From positions 1 to 63,578 of the forward strand of contig CAKZPB010000125.1 of NCBI GenBank assembly GCA_937138395.1: a DNA stretch of 63,578 nt, written 5' to 3'. This document shows, piece by piece, positions 34,895 through 44,872 of this stretch. The notes below the pieces were generated by a model, which was not told the origin of the DNA, ran no database searches, and was given only the letters and a program-made list of their open reading frames with translations. Source of the stretch: an uncultured Pseudomonadota bacterium (GTDB lineage Bacteria > Pseudomonadota > Gammaproteobacteria > Xanthomonadales > Wenzhouxiangellaceae). The position numbers and the translations under genes are program-made. The stretch's first letter is position 1; each line of letters begins with the position of its first letter.

Positions 34895-37117
34895 TCAACC
34901 TTCGATATTGACCACGTCCGTATCGACGAAGCCGCGATTACGCAGTAGCGCTTCAACATTCGGCTCACGACCACGAAAGCCAACATAGGCATCCATCGCC
35001 GGTTGCGTATCACCGGCCGAAAACACATTTTCATACAGCTTCTGAGCCAATTCGCCGTCAAAGATATTGCCGGCTTCTTCGAATGCAGCAAAGCCGTCGT
35101 TATCCAGCACGCCGGCCCACAGGTAGCTGTAGTAGCCGGAGGAATAGCCCTCGCCCGCAAAGGTATGCAGGAAGTGGGTCGAACGATGACGCATCGGGAT
35201 CTCGTCGAGATTCTGACGACTGGCCAGCACTTCGTTCTCGAACGCATCAATTTCAATTGCAGCCGGATCGGTGTTCAAGTGATAGGCCAGGTCGACAAAA
35301 CCCGAGTTCAGGAACTCAACGGTGGCAAAGCCCTGGTTGAAATTGGTCGCCGCAAGCACTCGATCCAGTAATTCCGGCGGCATCGGCTCACCGGTCTCGT
35401 GGTGCAAAGCGAATTTCTGCAGCACTTCGGACTGAGATAACCAGTGCTCATAGATCTGCGCCGGGAATTCAACAAAATCACGATCGACCGACGTGCCGGC
35501 CAGCGATGGATATTCAGTATCCGACAACAAGCCGTGCAATCCATGACCAAATTCATGGAACAGGGTCACGGCGTCGGTAAATGACAACAAAGCGGGCTCA
35601 CCGGAAGCCGGTTTGTTGTAGTTGCAGTTATTCAGAATCAACGGAATTTCGCCGGTCATGCCATTCTGCAAACGGAAGCTGGACATCCAGGCGCCACCTC
35701 GCTTGCCCGGACGGGCGAAGAAGTCACCGTAAAAAATGCCGGCAACCTCGCCTTCCGGATTCTGCATGGCCCATACCCGTACATCCGGGTGATAGGTCGG
35801 GATATCGTCGCGCTCGACAAAGGTAATATCAAACAACTGCTCGGATACATAGAACATCGCATCGATCATGTTGTCGAGCTGCAAATACGCCTTGACTTCG
35901 CTTTCGTCCAGGTCGTAGCGTTCTGCGCGCACCTGCTGGGTGTAATAACGCCAGTCCCAGGGGGCCAGCTCATGTTGCATACCGGCATTGGCAATGCGCG
36001 CCTCGATATCAGCCGCTTCTTCCAATGCACGATCACGCGCTGGCCACCAGACCTGCTCCATCAGCGACCGGGCTGCTTCGGGGGTTCCAGCCATGGTGCC
36101 AGCCGTTCTGTAGTGCGCAAACGTTTCAAAACCCAAAAGATTGGCTTGCTCGAGCCGCAAGGCAAGAATCTCGCGAATCGTGTCCTTGTTGTCGTTGTCG
36201 TTATCGTTGTCACCGCGCAGGGTCCATGCACGCCAGGCCGTTTCACGCTGCGCGCGGTTGGGCGAAGACTGCAGGAACGGCTCGACGCTGGAACGGGCCA
36301 GCGTTACCACATGACCTTCCATGTCGCGATCGGCCGCTGCACCTGCGGCTGCAGCAACGATATAGTCCGGCAGCTCGGCCAGGTCTTCGGCGCCCAGCTC
36401 CAACGTCCAGGCTTCGCGGTCGGCCTGTTCGTTCTGGGCAAACTGGGTGTAAAGACCTGCCAATGAGGAACGAATCTCTGCAAAGCGTTCGCGATCTTCA
36501 CCTTCGAGCTGGGCACCGGCTCGAATGAAGTCTTCATGGGTGGTTTCCAGCAGACGAGCCTGCTGCGGCGAAAGATCGAGCCCGTCACGGTTCTGATACA
36601 GCGTATCGATGCGCGCAAACAAGTCCGGATTCAATGTAATGGAGGCGCTATGGGCTGCCAGACGCGGGCTCATTTCACGCTGAATCGCGCGGATTTCGTC
36701 GTTGGTAGCCGAGCTGGCCAGATTGGAAAACACGCGGGAGATTTTTCCGAGTTCGCGGCCGGATTGCTCCATCGCCAGGATGGTGTTTTCAAACGTCGGG
36801 GCTTCTTCACTGGTCGCGATCGCCTCGATTTCGGCGCTGTGGTTGGCTAAAGCGACATCGTAAGCAGGGAGGAAATGCGCTTCTTCGATCTGGTCAAGGG
36901 GAGGAACGCCAAACGGCGTATCCCACTCGGCCAACAGCGGATTATCGTCCGTCGCAGTCTTCATTTCGACCTCAGGCTCGACAGCGGCAGGTTCGACCGT
37001 TTCAACGGGAGCAGCATCGGCCTCAGCTTGCTCACGCTCGTCGGGTGAGTCGGACGGTGAGCATGCAACAACAAAAACGACACTGAGTGAAAGAATCAAT
37101 ATATTGGTGTATTTCAT
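34895..37117 (-). CDS. dcp: Peptidyl-dipeptidase Dcp-like M3 metallopeptidase (lipoprotein)
   Basis: Removes dipeptides from the C termini of peptides with a bound zinc. The 740 residues start with a lipoprotein signal (lipobox V-V-A-C at about 16-19) and an acidic Glu/Ala-rich linker, then the M3 fold with the zinc motif F-H-E-F-G-H-G-L-H and the downstream Glu region. A membrane-anchored Dcp contrasts with the cytosolic E. coli enzyme. An N-D-N-D-N-D-N-K-D stretch coded by near-repeated GACAAC codons (about 36185-36215) is a slippage-prone insert. The gene has its own terminator. Confidence 0.9.
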   Translation of the reverse strand: MKYTNILILSLSVVFVVACSPSDSPDEREQAEADAAPVETVEPAAVEPEVEMKTATDDNPLLAEWDTPFGVPPLDQIEEAHFLPAYDVALANHSAEIEAIATSEEAPTFENTILAMEQSGRELGKISRVFSNLASSATNDEIRAIQREMSPRLAAHSASITLNPDLFARIDTLYQNRDGLDLSPQQARLLETTHEDFIRAGAQLEGEDRERFAEIRSSLAGLYTQFAQNEQADREAWTLELGAEDLAELPDYIVAAAAGAAADRDMEGHVVTLARSSVEPFLQSSPNRAQRETAWRAWTLRGDNDNDNDNKDTIREILALRLEQANLLGFETFAHYRTAGTMAGTPEAARSLMEQVWWPARDRALEEAADIEARIANAGMQHELAPWDWRYYTQQVRAERYDLDESEVKAYLQLDNMIDAMFYVSEQLFDITFVERDDIPTYHPDVRVWAMQNPEGEVAGIFYGDFFARPGKRGGAWMSSFRLQNGMTGEIPLILNNCNYNKPASGEPALLSFTDAVTLFHEFGHGLHGLLSDTEYPSLAGTSVDRDFVEFPAQIYEHWLSQSEVLQKFALHHETGEPMPPELLDRVLAATNFNQGFATVEFLNSGFVDLAYHLNTDPAAIEIDAFENEVLASRQNLDEIPMRHRSTHFLHTFAGEGYSSGYYSYLWAGVLDNDGFAAFEEAGNIFDGELAQKLYENVFSAGDTQPAMDAYVGFRGREPNVEALLRNRGFVDTDVVNIEG

Positions 37118-37195
37118 TTAACTAACGAAATTTGTAGGTAGCTTTATATTATATCGCTGACGCTTGGATCACATGATCATTCTAGTCCAGCCGTA

Positions 37196-38923
37196 CTAAC
37201 TGGCTTTCGGGATGGCAGCCAGCAATCTGCGCGTGTAGTCCTGTTGCGGATCCTTATAAATTTGTTCGGCCGTTCCATACTCAACCAGTTGGCCCTGGTT
37301 CATGACACCCACGTAGTCGGAAATGAAGTTGACGACGCTTAAATCGTGCGAAATAAATAAATAGGTCAAATCAAATTCATGCTGCAGGTCCAGCAGTAGA
37401 TTCAGAATCTGCGCCTGCACCGATACATCCAGCGCCGAAACCGATTCATCGCAGACCAGAAATTCCGGCTTGACGGCCAACGCGCGGGCAATGCCGATCC
37501 GCTGGCGTTGCCCACCGGAAAACTCGTGCGGATAGCGTCCCAGGTGGCTGGTATGCAAGCCGACCGTTTCCAGTAAATCACCCGCATGATCGCGGTGTTC
37601 GGATCGCGAGCCCTTTGGATTGACCTGGCGCAGCGGCTCCATCAGGATATCGGCCACTGTCATCCGGGGATTGAGTGAGGAATACGGGTCCTGAAAAATG
37701 ATCTGCATACGCTTTCGCAGGTGTCTGAGCGTGCCCTCATTGGCAGCCGTCACATTCACCCCATCAAAGATGACATCGCCATGATCCGGTTCAGTCAGAC
37801 GCAGCAAGCTGCGGCCCAGCGTGGTCTTGCCACAGCCCGATTCACCGACCAGACCAAACGTCTGCCCCTTGCGAATCGTCAGCGACACACCGTCGACCGC
37901 GCGCACCTGGTCTATTACCTTGCCGAACAAGCCGCCGGTCACTGGAAAATAGGTCTTCAAATCACGCACCTCGAGCAGCACAGGCGACGTCTCAAGCTCG
38001 GCCTGACTCCTTTTGACCTGGGGAGTAAGTCGCTCCGATGAGACCTCTATAGACTGGCCTTCCGGCGTCATGAAATCATCGACCGTGAGCAGACGTTGCG
38101 GATTGGACTCGAGTCCCGGACGACAGGCAATCAGTCCACGGGTGTAGGGATGGCTGGCCTGCTTGAACAGCGCCCTGGTTTCACCTTCTTCAACCTTATG
38201 GCTGCGGTACATGACGACGACGTCGTTGGCCACTTCGGCAATGACGCCAAGGTCATGAGTAATAAATAGCAAACTCATGCCGTAGCGCGACTGTAGTTCG
38301 CCCATCAGCTCCAGCACTTGCTTCTGGATGGTCACGTCCAGGGCCGTGGTCGGTTCATCGGCAATCAGCAGATCCGGCTCGCAGGACATCGCCTGGGCAA
38401 TCATCACGCGCTGCTTCTGGCCGCCCGACAATTCATGCGGATAGCTGTCGATCAGTTGTTTCGGACGCGGCAAGCCGACCTGGTCAAGCAGCTCCAGCGT
38501 TCGATCTCGTGCCGCACGTCGGGACAGGTGATCATGTTCTCGGACGACTTCAGCTACCTGTTCACCGATCCGGTAGACCGGGTTCAGGCTGGTCATCGGT
38601 TCCTGAAAGATCATGCCAATACGTTTGCCGCGAATGCTGCGCATCTGGCGTTCGCTCAGACTCAGCAGATTCAGCCCATCGAAATCAATGGTGCCCGCGC
38701 TGATCTGGCCGGGCGGCTGCGGGATCAAACGCATCAGCGTCATTGCAGTGACGCTCTTGCCTGAGCCCGACTCACCCACGAGGCCCACGGTACCGCCACG
38801 CGGTATTGAAAAACTCAAGTCCTCAACGGCGCGAATCACGCCGTCCTCGGTGTGAAAATCCACCGTCAAGCCATGGATGCTGACCAGCGGCGCATCGGCT
38901 ACGCGGTTATTAGCGTCAGTCAT
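37196..38923 (-). CDS. Fused double ATPase of a peptide ABC importer (YejF/OppDF type)
   Basis: 575 residues from M-T-D-A-N-N at 38923, 10 bp after the permease stop (an upstream ATG at 38962 would overlap it). Two complete ABC ATPase halves: the first with Walker A G-E-S-G-S-G-K-S and signature L-S-G-G-Q-K-Q-R, the second with G-E-S-G-C-G-K-T and F-S-G-G-Q-R-Q-R, each with the oligopeptide-type C-terminal extension. One fused chain replaces separate OppD and OppF and powers import by the two permeases encoded upstream. Last gene of the four-gene operon. Confidence 0.93.
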   Translation of the reverse strand: MTDANNRVADAPLVSIHGLTVDFHTEDGVIRAVEDLSFSIPRGGTVGLVGESGSGKSVTAMTLMRLIPQPPGQISAGTIDFDGLNLLSLSERQMRSIRGKRIGMIFQEPMTSLNPVYRIGEQVAEVVREHDHLSRRAARDRTLELLDQVGLPRPKQLIDSYPHELSGGQKQRVMIAQAMSCEPDLLIADEPTTALDVTIQKQVLELMGELQSRYGMSLLFITHDLGVIAEVANDVVVMYRSHKVEEGETRALFKQASHPYTRGLIACRPGLESNPQRLLTVDDFMTPEGQSIEVSSERLTPQVKRSQAELETSPVLLEVRDLKTYFPVTGGLFGKVIDQVRAVDGVSLTIRKGQTFGLVGESGCGKTTLGRSLLRLTEPDHGDVIFDGVNVTAANEGTLRHLRKRMQIIFQDPYSSLNPRMTVADILMEPLRQVNPKGSRSEHRDHAGDLLETVGLHTSHLGRYPHEFSGGQRQRIGIARALAVKPEFLVCDESVSALDVSVQAQILNLLLDLQHEFDLTYLFISHDLSVVNFISDYVGVMNQGQLVEYGTAEQIYKDPQQDYTRRLLAAIPKAS

Positions 38924-38933
38924 GGAACTCGGT

Positions 38934-39833
38934 TCAGCGGTCTTTGGGGTCGAGTGCATCACGTAGCCCGTCGCCGAGAAAGTTCAAGCAAAACAACGTC
39001 GCCGCCAACAGCACCGCCGGAAAAAACAAACCCCAGGGCGCGAACTCCATATCTTGAGCGCCATTATTGACCAGCGCACCCCAGGAGGTGTTGGGCTCCT
39101 GCACGCCCAGGCCAAGGAAGCTGAGGAAACTTTCGACCAGAATGACTTTGGGTACGGTCAGGGTTACATACACTGCAACAATCCCCAGCAGGTTCGGCAC
39201 GATGTGGCGCCAGATAATGACCCAGGAACGCACACCGAGCGCCTCGGCCGCCTCGACAAATTCCTTCTGACGAAGGCTCAGGGTCTGGCCACGCACGATC
39301 CGCGCCATATCCAGCCAGATATAGCTACCGATGGCGACAAAGATCAGCAGAATATTTCTGCCGAATACGACCATCAGCAGGATGACCAGGAACATGAACG
39401 GCAACGCATACAGAATATCGACGATGCGCATCATCAGATTATCGACACGGCCGCCGACAAAACCGGCAATCGCGCCCCAGGCCACGCCAATCAGCAGCGC
39501 CACGCCCGTGGCAACCAGGCCGACCATCAGACTCATACGACCTCCGTACAGCGTGCGTACGTAGAGATCTCGACCAATCGAATCCGTGCCAAAGTAATGG
39601 CCCGTTTCAAGGCTTGGTGGGGCTGAAATGCTATCCCAGTGCGGTTCAGAGTAGCTGTACTGACTCAAAATCGGACCGAAGGTGACCAACAGCACGATAA
39701 AGCCAAGCACGATCGCGGCTCCAAGCGCAGCACGATTGCGTTTCAAGCGCAGCCAGGCGAGTTGCCACAGGCTTCGGCCGCTGGCTGCTGCGGCGTGATC
39801 GAATCTGGATACAGCAGGTGCAGAGGCGTTCAT
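38934..39833 (-). CDS. oppC: Peptide ABC importer permease (OppC type)
   Basis: 299 residues; an N-terminal cytosolic part and helix (about 33-55), then a periplasmic loop with G-T-D-S-I-G-R-D, then a five-helix core with the E-A-A-x-x-x-G coupling loop ([10 protein letters not shown]). This is the DppC/OppC pattern. The start overlaps the stop of oppB by 4 bp. The closing segment [11 protein letters not shown] matches the family. Operon: oppA, oppB, oppC, fused ATPase. Confidence 0.93.
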   Translation of the reverse strand: MNASAPAVSRFDHAAAASGRSLWQLAWLRLKRNRAALGAAIVLGFIVLLVTFGPILSQYSYSEPHWDSISAPPSLETGHYFGTDSIGRDLYVRTLYGGRMSLMVGLVATGVALLIGVAWGAIAGFVGGRVDNLMMRIVDILYALPFMFLVILLMVVFGRNILLIFVAIGSYIWLDMARIVRGQTLSLRQKEFVEAAEALGVRSWVIIWRHIVPNLLGIVAVYVTLTVPKVILVESFLSFLGLGVQEPNTSWGALVNNGAQDMEFAPWGLFFPAVLLAATLFCLNFLGDGLRDALDPKDR

Positions 39834-40756
39834 TCGTAGCGAATCCTTGGGTCAATCAATGCATAGACGATGTCGACAATGAGGTTGAACAAGACAATCA
39901 GCAATCCGATCACGATGACGACGCCCATGACCAGCGTGTAGTCCCGGTTGAGTGCGCCCTGCACGAAGTAACGGCCCATGCCGGGCAAACCGAAGATCTG
40001 TTCGATCACGACCGAACCGGTCAGGATGGCAGCCGCGGCCGGGCCCAGGTAGGACACCACCGGCAATAACGCCACTTTCAAAGAATGTTTGCCGATGATT
40101 TTCCATTCCGGCAGGCCCTTGGCGCGCGCGGTGCGGACAAAATCCGAGCGCAAGGTTTCGACCATCGAGCCGCGCGTCAATCGAGCCACATAGGCCATGT
40201 AAGGCAGAGAAAGCGCGATCACCGGCAGCACCATATTGCGTAATTCACCGTTGCCCCAGCCACCCGCCGGTAACCAGCCAAAATACACGGCAAAGATCAG
40301 GATCAGGATTGGTGCGAGCACAAAGTTGGGGATCGCGATCCCGGTCATGGCCGTGCCCATCAGGGCATAGTCCAATCGTGTGTTTTGATACCAGGCCGCC
40401 GTAGTACCAATCAGCACGCCAAACAGCAACGCCAGTGCCAACGCACTGGCCCCCAGCTGGATCGAGACCGGAAAGCCCTCGGCGATCAACTCATTGACCG
40501 TGAAATCGCTGTATTGAAAGCTCGGGCCAAGATCACCCCGCAGCACCGATCCCAAATAATTCAGATACTGCGTAAACAATGGCTGATCGAGATTGTATTT
40601 GGCATCCAGGTTGGCCTGGACCTCAGGCGGCAGGGTCTTATCGGCATCAAACGGACCGCCTGGTGCAACCCGGATCATGAAGAACGCAATCGTGATCAGA
40701 ATCAACAATGTCGGAATCGCGCCCAGCAGACGCTTGACTATGAATCGCGCCAGCAT
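39830..40756 (-). CDS. oppB: Peptide ABC importer permease (OppB type)
   Basis: 308 residues with an N-terminal helix (9-30), a periplasmic loop containing Y-L-N-Y-L-G-S-V-L-R-G-D-L-G-P-S, and five further helices; the coupling loop reads R-T-A-R-A-K-G-L-P and the end L-I-D-P-R-I-R. This is the DppB/OppB pattern. Its ATG shares one base with the stop of oppA, and its own stop overlaps oppC by 4 bp, so the operon is translationally coupled throughout. Confidence 0.94.
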   Translation of the reverse strand: MLARFIVKRLLGAIPTLLILITIAFFMIRVAPGGPFDADKTLPPEVQANLDAKYNLDQPLFTQYLNYLGSVLRGDLGPSFQYSDFTVNELIAEGFPVSIQLGASALALALLFGVLIGTTAAWYQNTRLDYALMGTAMTGIAIPNFVLAPILILIFAVYFGWLPAGGWGNGELRNMVLPVIALSLPYMAYVARLTRGSMVETLRSDFVRTARAKGLPEWKIIGKHSLKVALLPVVSYLGPAAAAILTGSVVIEQIFGLPGMGRYFVQGALNRDYTLVMGVVIVIGLLIVLFNLIVDIVYALIDPRIRYE

Positions 40757-42462
40757 CAGCCTCCAACCTCTTCGATTGGATCCTGACGCAGCAGAAACAT
40801 ATAGCGGGTCGGATGTTGGTCCACCAGGTTGGATTCCCAGCCGCGCACGTAGGGCTTGACCAGACGCCGCGTAACATAGGTGTAGACTGGCGCAAAAGGC
40901 TGGGTTTCAAGCAAGATCTGTTCAGCCTGATTCAGCACCGCAAAGCGATCTTCGCGGTCCGGGGTTCGTGCAGCCTGGGCCAGTAGCGCATCGTATTTTT
41001 CGTTGAAGAACCCGACATCGTTCTGCTGATTGTCGCTGTGAAACAGCTCGAGAAAATACATCGGATCGAGATAGTTACCGATCCAGCCGGCCCGAAACAC
41101 CTCGGTAATGGCGCGCGCACGGCGTGTGGCCAGAAACACACGAAATTCTTCATTGATCAACGACGCCCGCACGCCCAGCGTGTTTTCCCACATGGCGGCA
41201 ATCGCCAGCGACACGCGCTTGTGATCCTCGTGCGTGTTGTAGCGGATCTCCAGCGACAGCGGGTTATCGGGCCCATACCCGGCCTCGGCCAACAGTTCCA
41301 GCGCGTGCTGTTCACGCTGCGCCTGGGTCCAACTTGCCCATGCCGGCTGCGGCGGGTCATAGCCATCCAGCCCGGGCGGCGTAAAGCTGAAACTGGGCTG
41401 CTCGCCGAAGCGCCGCAGCTTGGTGGTGATGATTTCCCGGTCGATGGCCAGCGACAATGCCTTGGTCACCCGCGGATCATCGAACGGTTCACGCAGCGTG
41501 TTGAAGCCAAAATAATAAGTACCGAACCAGTCGGTAATAAAAAGCTCATCGGCCAGGTTGGCTTCAATCCAGTTGAATTGCGTGTTCGGGACCTCGTAGG
41601 TCCAATCGATTTCACCAGCGCGGTACCTGAGCACTGCAGCCGCGAGATCTTCGGTCGGGTAATAGTAAACCTCGTCGATAATGACGCGGTCGTTCTCCCG
41701 AAAATACGGGTTGCGCACCAGGCGGATATGCGACTGCATCGCCAATTCGGACAGTTGATAGGCCCCGTTGCTGACCATCACGCCCGGCCGCGCCCAGCGA
41801 TCACCATGCGCCTCGACCGTGGCCTGATGGACAGGATACGAAACGCTATGCGACAGCACTTCGATAAACAGCGGGTTGGGCGCTTCCAGCATCAACTCGA
41901 GCGTATAGTCATCAATGGCACGAACACCCAGTTGCTCCGGTGCCATTTGACCGCTGATAATGGGCTCGGCATGCTTGATCGGCTTCAACAGAATGGAGGT
42001 GCGCGAACCGGTGGCCGGGGTCACGGCTCTGCGCAGACTGTAGACCCAATCACTTGAGGTTATTGCCTCGCCGTTGGACCAACGCGCCTCGGGCCGGAGG
42101 TAAAAGGTCCAGGTCAACCCGTCCTCGCTGACCTCCCAACGCTCGGCAGCACCGGGAATGATGCGACCATCGGCCGAACGCACGGCCAGTGATTCGAACA
42201 GATCGCGCTGAACATGGGTGCTGGGTACACCCTCGGTGATGTGCGGGTCCAGGCCTTGTGGCTGCGTCCCGTTGCCGCGATGCAGAATTTGCACCGGCGC
42301 CAGGATGGACGGGTCGGGCATGCCGTCTTCGGTATAGACCACCTCAGGGAGATTCCAGCGTTGTGCTGGAGACGGGGCATCATCGATCGCAGCGTTCTGA
42401 TTACAGCCAGCAAGTAACAGCACCAGCAGGGCCAGACCGCTGGCCGTTACACATTTATTCAT
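40756..42462 (-). CDS. oppA: Peptide-binding lipoprotein of the ABC importer (OppA type)
   Basis: 568 residues from M-N-K-C-V-T at 42462. The lipobox L-L-A-G-C sits near residue 19, so it is anchored rather than free in the periplasm. The SBP_bac_5 fold follows, with the early pattern L-D-P-H-I-T-E-G and the domain-two segments typical of OppA/MppA. It would capture oligopeptides (possibly murein peptides) for the permeases. First gene of the operon; divergent from the small membrane gene at 42609 with 146 bp between. Confidence 0.93.
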   Translation of the reverse strand: MNKCVTASGLALLVLLLAGCNQNAAIDDAPSPAQRWNLPEVVYTEDGMPDPSILAPVQILHRGNGTQPQGLDPHITEGVPSTHVQRDLFESLAVRSADGRIIPGAAERWEVSEDGLTWTFYLRPEARWSNGEAITSSDWVYSLRRAVTPATGSRTSILLKPIKHAEPIISGQMAPEQLGVRAIDDYTLELMLEAPNPLFIEVLSHSVSYPVHQATVEAHGDRWARPGVMVSNGAYQLSELAMQSHIRLVRNPYFRENDRVIIDEVYYYPTEDLAAAVLRYRAGEIDWTYEVPNTQFNWIEANLADELFITDWFGTYYFGFNTLREPFDDPRVTKALSLAIDREIITTKLRRFGEQPSFSFTPPGLDGYDPPQPAWASWTQAQREQHALELLAEAGYGPDNPLSLEIRYNTHEDHKRVSLAIAAMWENTLGVRASLINEEFRVFLATRRARAITEVFRAGWIGNYLDPMYFLELFHSDNQQNDVGFFNEKYDALLAQAARTPDREDRFAVLNQAEQILLETQPFAPVYTYVTRRLVKPYVRGWESNLVDQHPTRYMFLLRQDPIEEVGG

Positions 42463-42608
42463 GGCGAAACTATAGCAGAGCGTCCGCTGTTCAAAACGAC
42501 TGGATTGTAATCGTAGACTCATAGGCAACTGATTCTACAAATTGCAGGCAAGAACGACCGTGTTTCCAATCTTGTACCATTACCTCAGCTGCAACTGGAC
42601 AAGCTCCG

Positions 42609-43217
42609 ATGAAACCTTCGCACTTTGTGCAATTGAATCAATCGATCAATACACAAGCACCGCGGCGCTATGACCGTATCCTGGTAATAGCGGCCGCCGT
42701 TGTTCTGCTTGCGACACCAATCCTGTTATTCGACCCTGCCGCACATTGGGCAAATGAACCGGAGCTTTTGGTGTTACTGCGTGGCATGGCTTTGATCAAG
42801 GGTGCTATGGCTGTTCTTGCCATCACGTCCGTAGCCTGGCGTCTTGGCGTTGGCGGTCTTTCGAACAGTGCCAGAGCCACATATATAATCAGTGCCTGCA
42901 TGATGGCACTGGCGGCGGGCATGATCTGGCAACTCAGCTTCATCATCATTGCCTCCATGCTGTTTCACGCAGGCACGCTCGCCCTCCTCATTACGGCATG
43001 GCGAGATGTTCAGTCAATCTCAACCCGACAGCTGGGGAAAGACCACGGCCAGCGCCCAGCCGAACGCCACCGCACTGGGCAAGGCGCTGACCAGCGGATC
43101 GCCCGTCGCACGATACACCCAGCCGCTGATCAGGCCGTAAATCAGGAAATACGGGATGATAACCACGGCGATAATCAGCAGGAAGAACAGATCCTCGAAC
43201 GAGAGCGCTACGGCTAG
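42609..43217 (+). CDS. Small four-helix membrane protein with an extended tail over the opposite gene
   Basis: The first 137 residues carry about four hydrophobic helices (25-45, 55-78, 88-110, 113-130). From residue 138 the frame enters the 3' end of the opposite-strand gene and the sequence becomes a hydrophilic Gln/Arg/His-rich stretch typical of an antisense frame. The true protein probably once stopped near 43020; a lost stop would have added 65 residues. Total 202 residues. Family not recognised and no strong ribosome site. Confidence 0.6.
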   Translation: MKPSHFVQLNQSINTQAPRRYDRILVIAAAVVLLATPILLFDPAAHWANEPELLVLLRGMALIKGAMAVLAITSVAWRLGVGGLSNSARATYIISACMMALAAGMIWQLSFIIIASMLFHAGTLALLITAWRDVQSISTRQLGKDHGQRPAERHRTGQGADQRIARRTIHPAADQAVNQEIRDDNHGDNQQEEQILERERYG

Positions 43218-44591
43218 CCCCAGCGACAACAGAAAACAGATGCGCGTCAGAAGATGCGCACCGCGCGGCACGTTGGTGCCGCGCGTCAACCATTCGTCGG
43301 CCAGGAAGTAGATCGAAGTCCCGCCCAGCATCAGGGCCAGCAGCGGTAGCCTCGGCTCGGTAATTGCGAATGAAGTGACGTAGCGATCCATGGCCAAACC
43401 AAAAAAGCCCGCCGCATAGAGCGTGGCAGCCAGCGCTGCCAGAAGTGCAAGCGCCGACTTTCGAGCTCCGTTCGATGGTGTAATGCCGCGTCGACGACGC
43501 AACCAAACGCAGCACGCGGCAGTCAGGGCACCGTATACGCCGAAGTGAACCGCCAGGTAGCCGCCAACCAGCGCGCCCAGAAAATCAGCAGGAAAGGCAA
43601 CCAGCACCAGGGGCGTTGCAACAGCTGGCAGCAGTGCCGCTGGAAGCAGCTGCCGCCAGCTCGGGTTGAAGCCGCGCGCCGGCAGAACCGTATTCGGCAG
43701 GCATTTGCTCAGCGGCCAGGCCAGTATTACAAGACCGCTGAACAGCAGCAGAATACCCCAGCCCCTGTTGTCTGCTCGATCAACATAGGGTTCTGCTGTC
43801 AGTCCGAAGGAAGACTTCAGCCAGCCCACCGTCTCGCGCAGCGTGGTCGGGCTGTACAACACACCCACGTGTTCGACTCCGGGAGCAAAAACTGCACGGC
43901 GCGCGCTGCCATCGTCGAATCGGCCATACGTGGTTTCCACCTCGGGCGCGTCGCTGACCAGGCCGACGACGCGCAGCGCTTCATCTTTCAAGAAGCCTTC
44001 GAGATTACCGGCAATCACCAGGAAATTCTCCGGCGACTCTGCCGTGACCGCAGGCGAAAACAACGATACGGCAACCGTAGCAACAATGCGTGGATCTGTC
44101 TTGACGTAGCGCACGATGATGTCGGATGCCATCGAGTGACCAAGAATTGCAACATCGCTGCCGGCATCCGGTTGCGCCAGCGCAAAATCGGCCACTTTTC
44201 GGGTCTGGTCCAACAGGACCTGGGTCGCACCCTCTACGTCGGTGACGTCTCCGCTGAGCGGCTCAAGGTTGCGACCATGACCGAAATAATCAAACGTCAC
44301 GGCCAGAAATCCATTGTGGGCCAGGCTGTAGGCCAATGAGGCCATCAATTGCTGTGAACCGGCAAAGCCATGCGAAATCAGCACAACCGGGAGCGATTCA
44401 CGATCGACTGAACGCGAACGATCCGGACGAAAGATGGTCACGGGCGTTGAATCAAGCCAGACCTTCTCCGTGATAACGCCTTGGTGGGCGCGCTCGAGCC
44501 AGAAAAGCGAAAGCGCAATCAGTAGTGCTCCTACCAACAGCGCGAGGCTGGTCCAGATGGATTTTAATGGGCCTGAGTTCGCTGGTTTCAT
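43020..44591 (-). CDS. Alpha/beta hydrolase fused to a multi-helix membrane domain
   Basis: 523 residues; AGGAAG precedes the ATG. An N-terminal helix (about 12-32) leads to an alpha/beta-hydrolase domain (about 50-265) with the oxyanion H-G (L-I-S-H-G-F-A-G-S), the nucleophile elbow G-H-S-M-A-S and a likely catalytic His in G-V-E-H-V-G-V. From about 275 to 523 there are seven or eight membrane helices. The active site probably faces the periplasm. Substrate unknown; the combination of hydrolase and large membrane domain is unusual. Confidence 0.82.
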   Translation of the reverse strand: MKPANSGPLKSIWTSLALLVGALLIALSLFWLERAHQGVITEKVWLDSTPVTIFRPDRSRSVDRESLPVVLISHGFAGSQQLMASLAYSLAHNGFLAVTFDYFGHGRNLEPLSGDVTDVEGATQVLLDQTRKVADFALAQPDAGSDVAILGHSMASDIIVRYVKTDPRIVATVAVSLFSPAVTAESPENFLVIAGNLEGFLKDEALRVVGLVSDAPEVETTYGRFDDGSARRAVFAPGVEHVGVLYSPTTLRETVGWLKSSFGLTAEPYVDRADNRGWGILLLFSGLVILAWPLSKCLPNTVLPARGFNPSWRQLLPAALLPAVATPLVLVAFPADFLGALVGGYLAVHFGVYGALTAACCVWLRRRRGITPSNGARKSALALLAALAATLYAAGFFGLAMDRYVTSFAITEPRLPLLALMLGGTSIYFLADEWLTRGTNVPRGAHLLTRICFLLSLGLAVALSFEDLFFLLIIAVVIIPYFLIYGLISGWVYRATGDPLVSALPSAVAFGWALAVVFPQLSG

Positions 44592-44806
44592 GGTCTTCCT
44601 ATCCGTTTGGTGATCGCTGAATCGATGAAATGGAGGGCGTGATCAACCCTGCGTACTACATGAATACTGGTCAGGCAGAGAACACGACCAGCCCTTCCCC
44701 GAACGTGACACTTTTGCCATGTCTGGGCACATCACCGTGCACTTTTTTGCCGCTATATTTTAGTTAATCGCTTGTAAGCCATTGTTTTTTAAACCATAGG
44801 TATTTT

Positions 44807-44822
44807 TGGCACGAGTTTTGCA
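44807..44822 (+). promoter_or_regulatory. Sigma-54 (RpoN) -24/-12 promoter of the pilin gene
   Basis: TGGCACGAGTTTTGCA fits TGGCAC-N5-TTGCA without mismatch, preceded by a run of T. The invariant GG and GC are in place, predicting a start near 44833, 40 bases before the pilin ATG. Pilin genes in Pseudomonas and relatives are known to use RpoN with PilR. Confidence 0.85.
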
Positions 44823-44872
44823 TTTAAGCTGGCAGAAACCAATTTTAGTATTGAACTGCCTGGAGAATCATC

